NCBI RefSeq assembly: GCF_029626265.1
Contig: NZ_JARUBN010000001.1
Span: 7,195,001-7,259,000 of the forward strand
Length of the DNA: 64,000 nt
Reading direction: 5' to 3'
Origin: Micromonospora sp. WMMD1102
Lineage (GTDB): Bacteria; Actinomycetota; Actinomycetes; Mycobacteriales; Micromonosporaceae
Shown piece by piece: positions 51,041-58,468 of this stretch (position 1 is the stretch's first letter; each line of letters begins with the position of its first letter). Position numbers and translations under genes: made by a program. The notes below the pieces were generated by a model, which did no database searches, was not told the DNA's origin, and was given only the letters and a program-made list of their open reading frames with translations.

Positions 51041-52561
51041 ATGCCGGATACTCCCCCTGGCGGGGCTGTCAGCGGGGCCGGGATCGGGCCGGGTGCGGTG
51101 GCGGTGCTGACGCTGCCGCGCGGCGGACACGGTGCCGCCCAGGTGGTCTCGGTCGGCGACGAAACGCTGCTGGTGTACGCCCTGGACTGGTATTCGGCCG
51201 AACGGCCGACCCTGGCGCAGCTCGCCGGGGCCGGTCCGCTGCGGCTGCGGCACCACAGCCACACCGGAGCGCTGGCGGCCGTCAACATACGGCGGGACGA
51301 CCCCATCCCGCTCGACTTCGACTGGCTCGGTGACCAGCCGCTCCGGCCCGGCGCACCCGAGACCTCGGCCAGCTATGCCAGCTGGTCCTACCTGCCCGAC
51401 CAGGTCTACCGCCAGCGCCAGTGGGACCTGCGGTTGCCAGAGCGGGTCAAGGCGGACTACCGGGCGGCCATGACCAGGGGCCAGGTCGAGGTCGACCTCG
51501 GCGGTGAGCCGGCGACGATGGGCGCGGCCACGCCGAGCCTCGACCTCGCCGGCTCGGCCCTGCTTCCGGCAAGCGGCGACGTGCGCTGGGCGGGACTCGA
51601 CGCGCTGCCCCGGTGCACCACGCTGACCTGGCACGGCCCGGCACGCGGGTTGCCCGAGGCGCTCGCGGCCCGGCCGATCGTCGCAAACCTGACCTGGCAC
51701 GATCCCCCGTCCGAGATCGACCTGACGGCCGGCAACCTGACCAGGTTCACCCTCCGCGGCTCCGGTGTGCGGGTCCTGCGGCTGCCGCCCACCCTGCTGT
51801 ACTGCGGACTCGTCGGCGGCTTGCCGGCCACCGTCGAGGCGGCCGAACGCGGACGGTGGATCGACCTGAGTGTCGAGCTCCCCGACACTCCGATGCTGCT
51901 GCCTGCCGGGCTGCACGGCGTACGCCGCCTGGGTGTGCGCGCCGACGGGGTGGTCTCGGCAGCGTCGCTCGGCGCGCCGGCCGAGCTGGAAACGCTCCGG
52001 TTGAGTTGGCGGAAGGCGCCCGGCCTGCTGGTCGACGCCGACCCGCTGGCAACGCTGTCCCGGCTGTACGCCGTCGAACTGCTCGACGGGTACGGCTGCG
52101 CCGCCGACACTCTGCCCGATCTGCCGGCCCTGCGCCATCTGGCGGTTGACGGGCTGCGCCGCTCGGTCGTCGCCGCGCTGCGGACCCGCTACCGGGACAC
52201 CGGCGTCGAGCTGCTGCTCCGGGGGGCGAAGTCCGACGCGTGGCTGGAGGCGAACTTCGGCAACCCGTTCCGGGACTGGGTCGACGACGATCCGCGCGGC
52301 GGCACGGCCGCCTGCCGGGCGTACTCGACCGCGTTGCGGGCCGTCGACCGGCTGCCGACCGAGGGCGATGCTCGGGTCCGGGCGGCCGAGCCGATCCTCC
52401 GGACCCTGGTCGACGCGCTCAACCGGATCGAGCAGCGCTACGAGATCATCGACACCGTCAACCGCGAGCAGGCCGGGGACGCGTTCCTTGCCCTGGCGGA
52501 CCGGGCCGGGGTTCCGGCGAAGCTCGCGGACGACTGGTTCGACGACTGGCGCGATTTCTGA
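51041..52561 (+). CDS. Leucine-rich solenoid-like protein, unknown function
   Basis: This 506-residue protein has a hydrophobic N-terminal part (about 15-120) with LLVYALDWYSAERPTLAQL. A middle (about 145-390) is rich in strand-turn repeats of leucine-rich-repeat style: LPRCTTLTWHGPARGLPEAL, IVANLTWHDPP, RLGVRADGVVSAASLGA, ELETLRLSWRKAPGL and ALRHLAVDGLRRS. The C-terminal helical part ends FDDWRDF. No signal peptide is present. It could be a protein-binding scaffold; I do not recognise the family. It is divergent from the hydrolase gene. ATG 51041 is the first codon available after the promoter gap. Confidence 0.65.
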   Translation: MPDTPPGGAVSGAGIGPGAVAVLTLPRGGHGAAQVVSVGDETLLVYALDWYSAERPTLAQLAGAGPLRLRHHSHTGALAAVNIRRDDPIPLDFDWLGDQPLRPGAPETSASYASWSYLPDQVYRQRQWDLRLPERVKADYRAAMTRGQVEVDLGGEPATMGAATPSLDLAGSALLPASGDVRWAGLDALPRCTTLTWHGPARGLPEALAARPIVANLTWHDPPSEIDLTAGNLTRFTLRGSGVRVLRLPPTLLYCGLVGGLPATVEAAERGRWIDLSVELPDTPMLLPAGLHGVRRLGVRADGVVSAASLGAPAELETLRLSWRKAPGLLVDADPLATLSRLYAVELLDGYGCAADTLPDLPALRHLAVDGLRRSVVAALRTRYRDTGVELLLRGAKSDAWLEANFGNPFRDWVDDDPRGGTAACRAYSTALRAVDRLPTEGDARVRAAEPILRTLVDALNRIEQRYEIIDTVNREQAGDAFLALADRAGVPAKLADDWFDDWRDF

Positions 52562-52617
52562 GTTGCCGCCGAGCGGTCAGCGCAGCGCGGTCGCCAGCCC
52601 AGCACGTCGGCCGTTCG

Positions 52618-53790
52618 TCAGCGTAGTGCGGAGGCCATCCGGCGGACCGCCTCGGTGACCAGTTCCGGCGAGGTCGCCAGGTTGAACCGGACGTGTCCGG
52701 CCCCGTTGGTCCCGAAGGCCGGCCCGGGGACCAACGCGACCCGGCCACGCTCCAGGAACAGCTCGGCCGGGTCGGCGGGTGCCCCGGCAGCACCGGCCGG
52801 CAGGGTCAGGTCCCGGCAGTCCAGCCAGGCGAGGTAGGTGCCCTCCGGCGGCCGGTACCGCACCTGCGGCAGGTGCTCGGCGACCAGGTCGCCGAGGAGC
52901 CGGCGGTTCTGGTCGAGCCCGGCCAGCAGTTCGTCGAGCCAGGGGCCGCCGTAGCGGAACGCGGCGGTGTGCGCGAGTACGCCGAGGTGGCTGGCGCCGT
53001 CGCCGGCCACCTTCGGCATCCGGGCCAGGTCGTCGGCGGCCGCCGGCCCGGCGACCAGCAGCGCCGCCTTCACCCCGGCCAGGTTCCACGCCTTCGACGC
53101 GGAGTACAGCGCGAGGCCGCGCTCACCGCCGGGCATCGAGAGGTACGGCCGGAACGTCGCGCCGCGACAGACCAGCGGCGCGTGGATCTCGTCGACCACC
53201 ACGCGTACGCCGTACCGGTCGGACAGCTCGATCACCATCGCGAGTTCGTCGGCGGTGTGCACGGTGCCGGTCGGGTTGTGCGGGCTGCACAGCAGGTAGG
53301 CGGCCTGCCGGCCACCGGCGACGGCTTCGGCGAAGGCGGCTGCCAGGGCGTCCGGGTCGAGCCGGTGTTCCGGGTCCAGCGGCGCCTCGACCACCCGCCG
53401 GTCGGCACTCCGGATGAAGTCGTAGAACGGCGGATAGACCGGCGGGTTGATCACGACCGCGTCGCCGTACCCGGTGACCAGCCTGAGCGCCTCGACCACG
53501 CCGAGCATCACGTCGGGGACCAGCCGGGTGTGCTCCGGCTTCGGTGCCCAGCCCCAGCGTTCCCGGGCGAATCCGGCGAGCGCCGAGGCGTAGTCCGCGC
53601 CGCCCTGTGGGTAGCCGGTGTCGCCAAGCGCGACCGCGTCGGTCAGCGCCCGCGCGACCGGCTCGGCGAGCGGCACGTCCATCTCGGCGACCCAGAGCGG
53701 CAGTACGTCCGGCGGGTACCGCCGCCACTTCTCGCTGCTGCGGCGCCGCAGGTCGGCCAGGGAGAGGGTCTGCAAGGGGTTGCCCACCAC
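52618..53790 (-). CDS. MalY/PatB-type aminotransferase (cystathionine beta-lyase-like)
   Basis: This is a PLP fold-type I enzyme of 390 residues. The N-terminus RRSSEKWRRYPPDVLPLWVA followed by EMDVPLAE is the mark of the MalY/PatB group of C-S lyases. CSPHNPTGTVHTADEL, VVVDEIHAPLVCRG and the PLP lysine in YSASKAWNLAGVK complete the active site. Members cleave cystathionine or cysteine conjugates, and some also repress transcription. A GTG pair at 53785-53790 gives the start; upstream in-frame sequence is proline/arginine-rich and is read through a repeat element, so it is rejected. Lone gene. Confidence 0.88.
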   Translation of the reverse strand: MVGNPLQTLSLADLRRRSSEKWRRYPPDVLPLWVAEMDVPLAEPVARALTDAVALGDTGYPQGGADYASALAGFARERWGWAPKPEHTRLVPDVMLGVVEALRLVTGYGDAVVINPPVYPPFYDFIRSADRRVVEAPLDPEHRLDPDALAAAFAEAVAGGRQAAYLLCSPHNPTGTVHTADELAMVIELSDRYGVRVVVDEIHAPLVCRGATFRPYLSMPGGERGLALYSASKAWNLAGVKAALLVAGPAAADDLARMPKVAGDGASHLGVLAHTAAFRYGGPWLDELLAGLDQNRRLLGDLVAEHLPQVRYRPPEGTYLAWLDCRDLTLPAGAAGAPADPAELFLERGRVALVPGPAFGTNGAGHVRFNLATSPELVTEAVRRMASALR

Positions 53791-53896
53791 GCCACGGTAC
53801 TCGCCCCCCGGCCCCGGCCCGCCCCGGCCTGAACACCGCACCAGCCCGGGCCGGCCGTCCCGCCTCCGCGCCAGGGCGATCAGTGGGGGCGGGACA

Positions 53897-54052
53897 CTCT
53901 CGCGCGCAGACTGTCGAGCTGGGTGCACAGACGGGGCAGGCGTCGATCCGCGGTGGACGCGCCGTGGCCGGGTCGGACCGACCGGACCCGATCTCGGATC
54001 TGGATCTGGCGGCGGGAGCGCAGGCGGGGCAGCTCGACAGTCTGCGCGAGAG
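53897..54052. repeat. Long dyad element, copy B
   Basis: Arms at 53897-53921 and 54030-54052 pair over about 23 bp with a 2-base bulge (CTCTCGCGC..AGACTGTCGAGCTG). The inner flanks GGGTGCACAGACGGGGC and GCAGGCGGGGCAGCTCGACA repeat those of the dyad at 13.8 kb, but the centre is longer (about 108 bases against 32) and unrelated. It lies between the C-S lyase start and the next gene's end. Confidence 0.75.
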
Positions 54053-54136
54053 GTAGTAGTCCCCGGCAGCGAGGGCGCCGAGGCTAAGGGGTGCGCCGCG
54101 TTCCGGCCGCGTCTGCTGAGCACGCGTGCCCGCAGG

Positions 54137-54667
54137 CTAGGGCAGCTGCACGGGGTATGACCCGGGCCCGTACGGCATCGAACTCGGCTGCACCGGATAG
54201 GTGTCCCGACGTTCGGCCTGGGCGAACCCGGCGGACCGGCTGTTCACCTGCGGCCAGCCGCCGGCCTCGTGGAACAGCCGCAGCGCGGTCGCCACCACCT
54301 CGGCCAGGGGCTCGTTCGCCTCGATCTCGATGGTGGCGCCCGGAGTGTCGATCCGGACCTTTGTCGGGTTGGCCGAGCCGTCACCGGACGACCTCGCCGC
54401 CGTCGAGCCGGTCGGCCCGGGGTCGACCGGCGTGGAATCGGCCGATCCGGCTGCGGCGGTGGCCGGCGATGCCGTGGCGGTGGGCGGGGCCGGCGCCTCG
54501 GTGGTGCTCGGCAGGTCCGGCGTCGCCGGATCGGCCGGGACCTCCGGCGGCGAGGTCTCGGGGACCGGCGAGGTCTCCGGCACGACTTCCGGGGCGATCT
54601 CCGGCGGTGCCGGCTGGGCGGGAACCGTACCGGCGGAGGAGACGGATGGGGATGGTTCGGTCGTCAC
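54137..54667 (-). CDS. Pro/Thr/Ala-rich protein with short conserved tail
   Basis: This 176-residue protein is intrinsically disordered for its first 110 residues (PPEIAPEVVPETSPVPETSP-like runs). A conserved-looking segment RIDTPGATIEIEANEPLAEV followed by VATALRLFHEAGGWPQ comes next, and the tail is Tyr/Pro-rich. There is no signal peptide or membrane helix. GTG 54665-54667 is a guess; 54670 is equally possible. The conserved strand-helix unit may bind a partner. Function is not recognised. Confidence 0.55.
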   Translation of the reverse strand: MTTEPSPSVSSAGTVPAQPAPPEIAPEVVPETSPVPETSPPEVPADPATPDLPSTTEAPAPPTATASPATAAAGSADSTPVDPGPTGSTAARSSGDGSANPTKVRIDTPGATIEIEANEPLAEVVATALRLFHEAGGWPQVNSRSAGFAQAERRDTYPVQPSSMPYGPGSYPVQLP

Positions 54668-54752
54668 CACGTCATTGTCGGGTCCGGCCGCACCGGTCCG
54701 CCACGACCGTCCCGGCGTCCCGATCTGGCCGTCGGGCCCACCCAGCCGGCGA

Positions 54753-56657
54753 TCAGCCGGCGACCAGTGCCGGCTCTCCGGCTCCGGGCCGCCCCTCCTG
54801 CTGGTCGAACTGGGTCCGGTACAGCTCCTCGTAGCGGCCACCGGCGGCGAGCAGCTCGTCGTGGGTGCCGCGCTCCACGATCCGGCCCTCCTCGACCACC
54901 AGGATCTGGTCGGCGGCCCGTACGGTGGAGAGCCGGTGCGCGATCACCAGCGCCGTACGGTCGGCCAGTGCCTCGCCGAGTGCCGCCTGCACCGCCGCCT
55001 CGGAGGTGGAGTCGAGGTGTGCGGTCGCCTCGTCCAGGATCACCACCCGGGGGCGGGCCAGCAGCAGCCGGGCGATTGTCAGCCGCTGCCGCTCACCGCC
55101 GGAGAGCCGGTAGCCGCGCTCGCCGACCACGGTGTCCAGCCCGTCGGGAAGGCTCTCGATCAGGTCGGCGAGCCGGGCCCGGCGCAGCACGTCCCACAGT
55201 TCGTCCTCGGTCGCGCCGGGCCGGGCCAGCAGCAGGTTGGCCCGGATCGTGTCGTGGAACAGGTGCCCGTCCTGGGTGACCAGGCCGAGTGTCTCCCGTA
55301 CGGAGTCGGCGGTGAGGTCCCGAACGTCCCGCCCGGCCAGGCGTACGGCACCGGCGTCGGCGTCGTAGAGCCGGGGTACGAGCTGGGCGATCGTGGACTT
55401 GCCGGCTCCCGAGGAGCCGACCAGGGCGACGAGTTGGCCCGGCTCGACCCGGAACGACACGTCGTGCAGCACGTCGACCCCGCCCCGGGTGTCCAGGGTG
55501 GCCACCTCCTCCAGCGAGGCGAGCGAAACCTTCTCCGCCGACGGGTAGCCGAACGTCACCCCGTCCAGCTCGACCGAGACCGGCCCGTCCGGCACCCGCT
55601 CCGCGTCGGGCTTCTCGGTGATCAACGGCTTGAGGTCGAGGATCTCGAAGACCCGCTCGAAGCTGACGAGTGCGCTCATCACCTCGACCCGGGCGCTGGC
55701 CAGCGCGGTCAGCGGGGCGTAGAGCCGGGTCAGCAGCAGGGCGAGCGCGACCACGGCGCCCGGTTCGAGCTGGCCGCGCAGCGCGTAGAAGCCGCCGAGG
55801 CCGTACACCAGGGCGAGGGCCAGCGCCGATACCAGGGTGAGCGAGGTGATGAAGACCGACTGCACCATCGCGGTGCGTACCCCGATGTCGCGGACCCGGC
55901 GGGCCCGGAGGGCGAACTCGGCCGACTCCTCCGCCGGCCGGCCGAAGAGCTTGACCAGGGTCGCCCCCGGCGCCGAGAAGCGCTCGGTCATCTGGGTGCT
56001 CATCGTCGCGTTGTGGTTGGCGGCCTCGCGCTCCAGCCGGGCCAACCGGCTGCCCATCCGGCGGGCCGGCAACACGAATACCGGCAGCAGCACCAGGGCC
56101 AGCAGGGTGATCCGCCAGGAGATCCCGATCATCACGACCAGGGTGAGCAGCAGCATGACGAGGTTGCCGACGACTCCGGAGAGGGTGTCGGAGAAGGCCC
56201 GCTGCGCGCCGATCACGTCGTTGTTGAGCCGGCTCACCAGGGCACCGGTCCGGGTACGCGTGAAGAAGGCGACAGGCATCTGCTGCACGTGGTCGAAGAC
56301 GGCTGTCCGCAGGTCGAGGATCAATCCCTCGCCGATGCTCGCCGAGAGATAGCGGTTGTAGAGCGCGAGCCCGGCCTCGACGAGCGCGACGACCCCGATC
56401 AGCACGGCGAGCCCGACCACCAGGTCGGTGCTGCCGTTGCCGACGATGCCGTCGACCACTCGCCCGGCCAGCACCGGCGTGGCCACCGCCAGCACCGCCA
56501 TCACCACGCTGAGCAGCAGGTAGCAGGCGAGTCGTCGACGGTGCGGCCGGGCGAAGCCGGCGATCCGGCGGAGCGTGGCCATCGAGAACGGGCGTCTGTC
56601 CTGCTGGGCGTGCATCGCGTGGTAGAGCGAGTTCCACGCCGTGACTTCCATATCCAT
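54753..56657 (-). CDS. ABC exporter, fused membrane and ATPase domains
   Basis: This is a 634-residue half-transporter of the MsbA/LmrA type. Residues 30-340 hold six membrane helices, with the coupling region around LFGRPAEESAEFALRARRVR. The ATPase has Walker A LVGSSGAGKSTIAQL, Q-loop LVTQDGHLFHD, signature LSGGERQRL, Walker B VVILDEATAHLD and switch His in VIAHRLSTVRAAD. It should dimerise and export a lipid, peptide or drug. ATG 56655-56657 follows GGGGGAGCAGG. An insertion (SAEKVSLASLEEVATLDTRG) before the Walker A strand is notable. It stands alone, with the divergent glycosyltransferase gene 129 bp away. Confidence 0.93.
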   Translation of the reverse strand: MDMEVTAWNSLYHAMHAQQDRRPFSMATLRRIAGFARPHRRRLACYLLLSVVMAVLAVATPVLAGRVVDGIVGNGSTDLVVGLAVLIGVVALVEAGLALYNRYLSASIGEGLILDLRTAVFDHVQQMPVAFFTRTRTGALVSRLNNDVIGAQRAFSDTLSGVVGNLVMLLLTLVVMIGISWRITLLALVLLPVFVLPARRMGSRLARLEREAANHNATMSTQMTERFSAPGATLVKLFGRPAEESAEFALRARRVRDIGVRTAMVQSVFITSLTLVSALALALVYGLGGFYALRGQLEPGAVVALALLLTRLYAPLTALASARVEVMSALVSFERVFEILDLKPLITEKPDAERVPDGPVSVELDGVTFGYPSAEKVSLASLEEVATLDTRGGVDVLHDVSFRVEPGQLVALVGSSGAGKSTIAQLVPRLYDADAGAVRLAGRDVRDLTADSVRETLGLVTQDGHLFHDTIRANLLLARPGATEDELWDVLRRARLADLIESLPDGLDTVVGERGYRLSGGERQRLTIARLLLARPRVVILDEATAHLDSTSEAAVQAALGEALADRTALVIAHRLSTVRAADQILVVEEGRIVERGTHDELLAAGGRYEELYRTQFDQQEGRPGAGEPALVAG

Positions 56658-56786
56658 CGTGCCTGCTCCCCCTGTGAACACCGAATCGACCGGACCATAT
56701 CGGCGCCCACCGACATTAGGACCTCAAGTGTTGTCGAGGTCAATCTCGGGCAGGGTCGTCGGGCCAACACGGGACCGGTCGCGGAT

Positions 56787-58331
56787 GTGACAGACTCGCG
56801 ACTCGTGCCACTCCGATTCCCCCGCCCCACCCGGTACGGCTGGCTCGCCGTCGGGCTGGGCGTGCTCGGGGTGCTCTGGCGGGTCTGGCTGACCGTGGTC
56901 GGCACGCCGCCGACGAACAGCGACGAGGCCACCATGGGACTTGCCGCGCTGCACATCGCGCAGGGGCGGGACCTGCCGGTCTTCTTCTACGGGCAGCACT
57001 ACATGGGCACCATCGAGGCGTACCTGTCGGCGCCGCTGGTCGCGCTCGCCGGGCCGTCGGTGGCCGCGCTGCGGATTCCCACCCTGCTGCTCTACGCACT
57101 CTTCCTGGTGCTGATGTACCAGCTGGTCAGGCGCGTCTTCACCGCCGGTCTGGCGGTGCTCACCGTCGGGCTGCTGGCACTGGGCTCGGACCGGATCGTG
57201 AAGAACCAGTTGATCGCCGGTGGCGGCTATCCGGAGACCGCCCCGATGCTGGCCGGCCTGCTGCTGCTCACCTACCTGATCGTCACCCGCACCACCACCC
57301 GCTGGTACGCCCTCACCGGCTGGGGCGTCCTGTTCGGGCTGGTGCTGTGGAACCACTGGCTGCCGGCGCCCTACCTGCTCGGCGCGCTGCTGGTGCTCGG
57401 CGCAGCCCGGGTGCTGACCCGGCGCACCGCCGGACTGGTCGGGGCCGGACTGCTGGTCGGGATACTGCCGCTGGTCGTCGGGAACGTGCAGGCCGGCTGG
57501 CGCGACAACTCGGTCGCGGTGCTGTTCCGGCTCAGCGGCTCCGGCAGCGACGCCGGGCTGTGGGACCGGATCGTCGGCGGCACCTGGCTGGGCCTGCCGC
57601 TGGGGATGGGACTCTGCCGGCCGAGCGCCTGCGCCGGCTGGTCGCTCTGGTGGGGACCGGCCGTGCTGCTGTTGCTGGCCGTCGCCCTGGTGATCGCGGT
57701 ACGGCAGCTCCGTACCCGTCCGGGACCCGAGGGGGGTGCGGACCGGGCTCGGGCGGCGATCTGGCTGGTACTGGCCGGTGCCGGCCTGCTCACCGTGCTC
57801 AGCTACGTTCGCAGCCCGTCGGCCGCGGACACGCCGGTGGAGAGTTCCCGCTACCTGTCGGTACTGCTGGTCTCGCTTCCGGCGGCGCTCTGGCCGCTCT
57901 ACCGGCCGGCCCGGGCCGGCGGTCGTCGGGCGGTGCCGGCGGCGCTGCCGATCGCCGCGCTCGCGGTCACCATGCTCGCCGCCACGGTCAGCCTGACCGG
58001 TGCCGTCGGCGAATACCGGGCGGACCGGGCGGAGAAGTCCGCGGTACTCGCGGCACTGCGCGAACGCGGGCTGACCTACGTGCACGGCGGCTACTGGACC
58101 TGCAACTGGATCAGCTACCTGAGCGCGGAACGGGTCACCTGCGGCGTCGTCGACGACCGACTGGGCCGGGGGCTCAACCGGTACCCCGGCTACTGGCGTC
58201 CGACGGCGCAGGCCGTGCTGGCGCCGGTCGGCTCGCCACTCGACGCCGAACTGGCCCGCCGGCTGCCCGGCGCCAACCCGCAGACGGTGCGCGGCTACCA
58301 CCTCTATCCACCGCCGCCCCCGACCTCCTGA
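56787..58331 (+). CDS. GT-C type membrane glycosyltransferase (GT39/ArnT-like)
   Basis: This is a 514-residue polytopic protein. An N-terminal helix leads to the first outside loop with TNSDEATMGLAALHIAQGRD then LPVFFYGQHYMGTIEAYLSA, the acidic and aromatic pattern of dolichol/polyprenol-phosphate sugar transferases. Nine to eleven further helices follow, with a C-terminal soluble region (residues 420-514). It would move a sugar from a lipid carrier to an exported acceptor. GTG 56787 is chosen, with GTG 56805 possible; upstream open frame overlaps the ABC gene antisense. A strong terminator follows. Confidence 0.82.
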   Translation: MTDSRLVPLRFPRPTRYGWLAVGLGVLGVLWRVWLTVVGTPPTNSDEATMGLAALHIAQGRDLPVFFYGQHYMGTIEAYLSAPLVALAGPSVAALRIPTLLLYALFLVLMYQLVRRVFTAGLAVLTVGLLALGSDRIVKNQLIAGGGYPETAPMLAGLLLLTYLIVTRTTTRWYALTGWGVLFGLVLWNHWLPAPYLLGALLVLGAARVLTRRTAGLVGAGLLVGILPLVVGNVQAGWRDNSVAVLFRLSGSGSDAGLWDRIVGGTWLGLPLGMGLCRPSACAGWSLWWGPAVLLLLAVALVIAVRQLRTRPGPEGGADRARAAIWLVLAGAGLLTVLSYVRSPSAADTPVESSRYLSVLLVSLPAALWPLYRPARAGGRRAVPAALPIAALAVTMLAATVSLTGAVGEYRADRAEKSAVLAALRERGLTYVHGGYWTCNWISYLSAERVTCGVVDDRLGRGLNRYPGYWRPTAQAVLAPVGSPLDAELARRLPGANPQTVRGYHLYPPPPPTS

Positions 58332-58356
58332 GCGCCCGGGGCGCGGGACAGACGGC

Positions 58357-58389
58357 GACGGGCCGCCCGCGCATCGCGGGCGGCCCGTC
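58357..58389. terminator. Terminator hairpin, 15-bp stem
   Basis: Perfect 15-bp arms at 58357-58371 and 58375-58389 with a 3-base loop, 25 bp past the glycosyltransferase stop and 80 bp before the convergent lon stop. Confidence 0.88.
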
Positions 58390-58468
58390 GTGGTCCGGTC
58401 AGCCCGGCCGGGCGTACCGCCCGGCCGGGCGGCACCGAGTCTGCCAGCGGCTGACCCGGTAGCTCCCG

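Noticed and set aside
54201..56786. A long upstream extension of the glycosyltransferase frame
   Set aside because: It runs antisense through the ABC exporter and gives only low-complexity sequence; the conserved protein begins near 56787.
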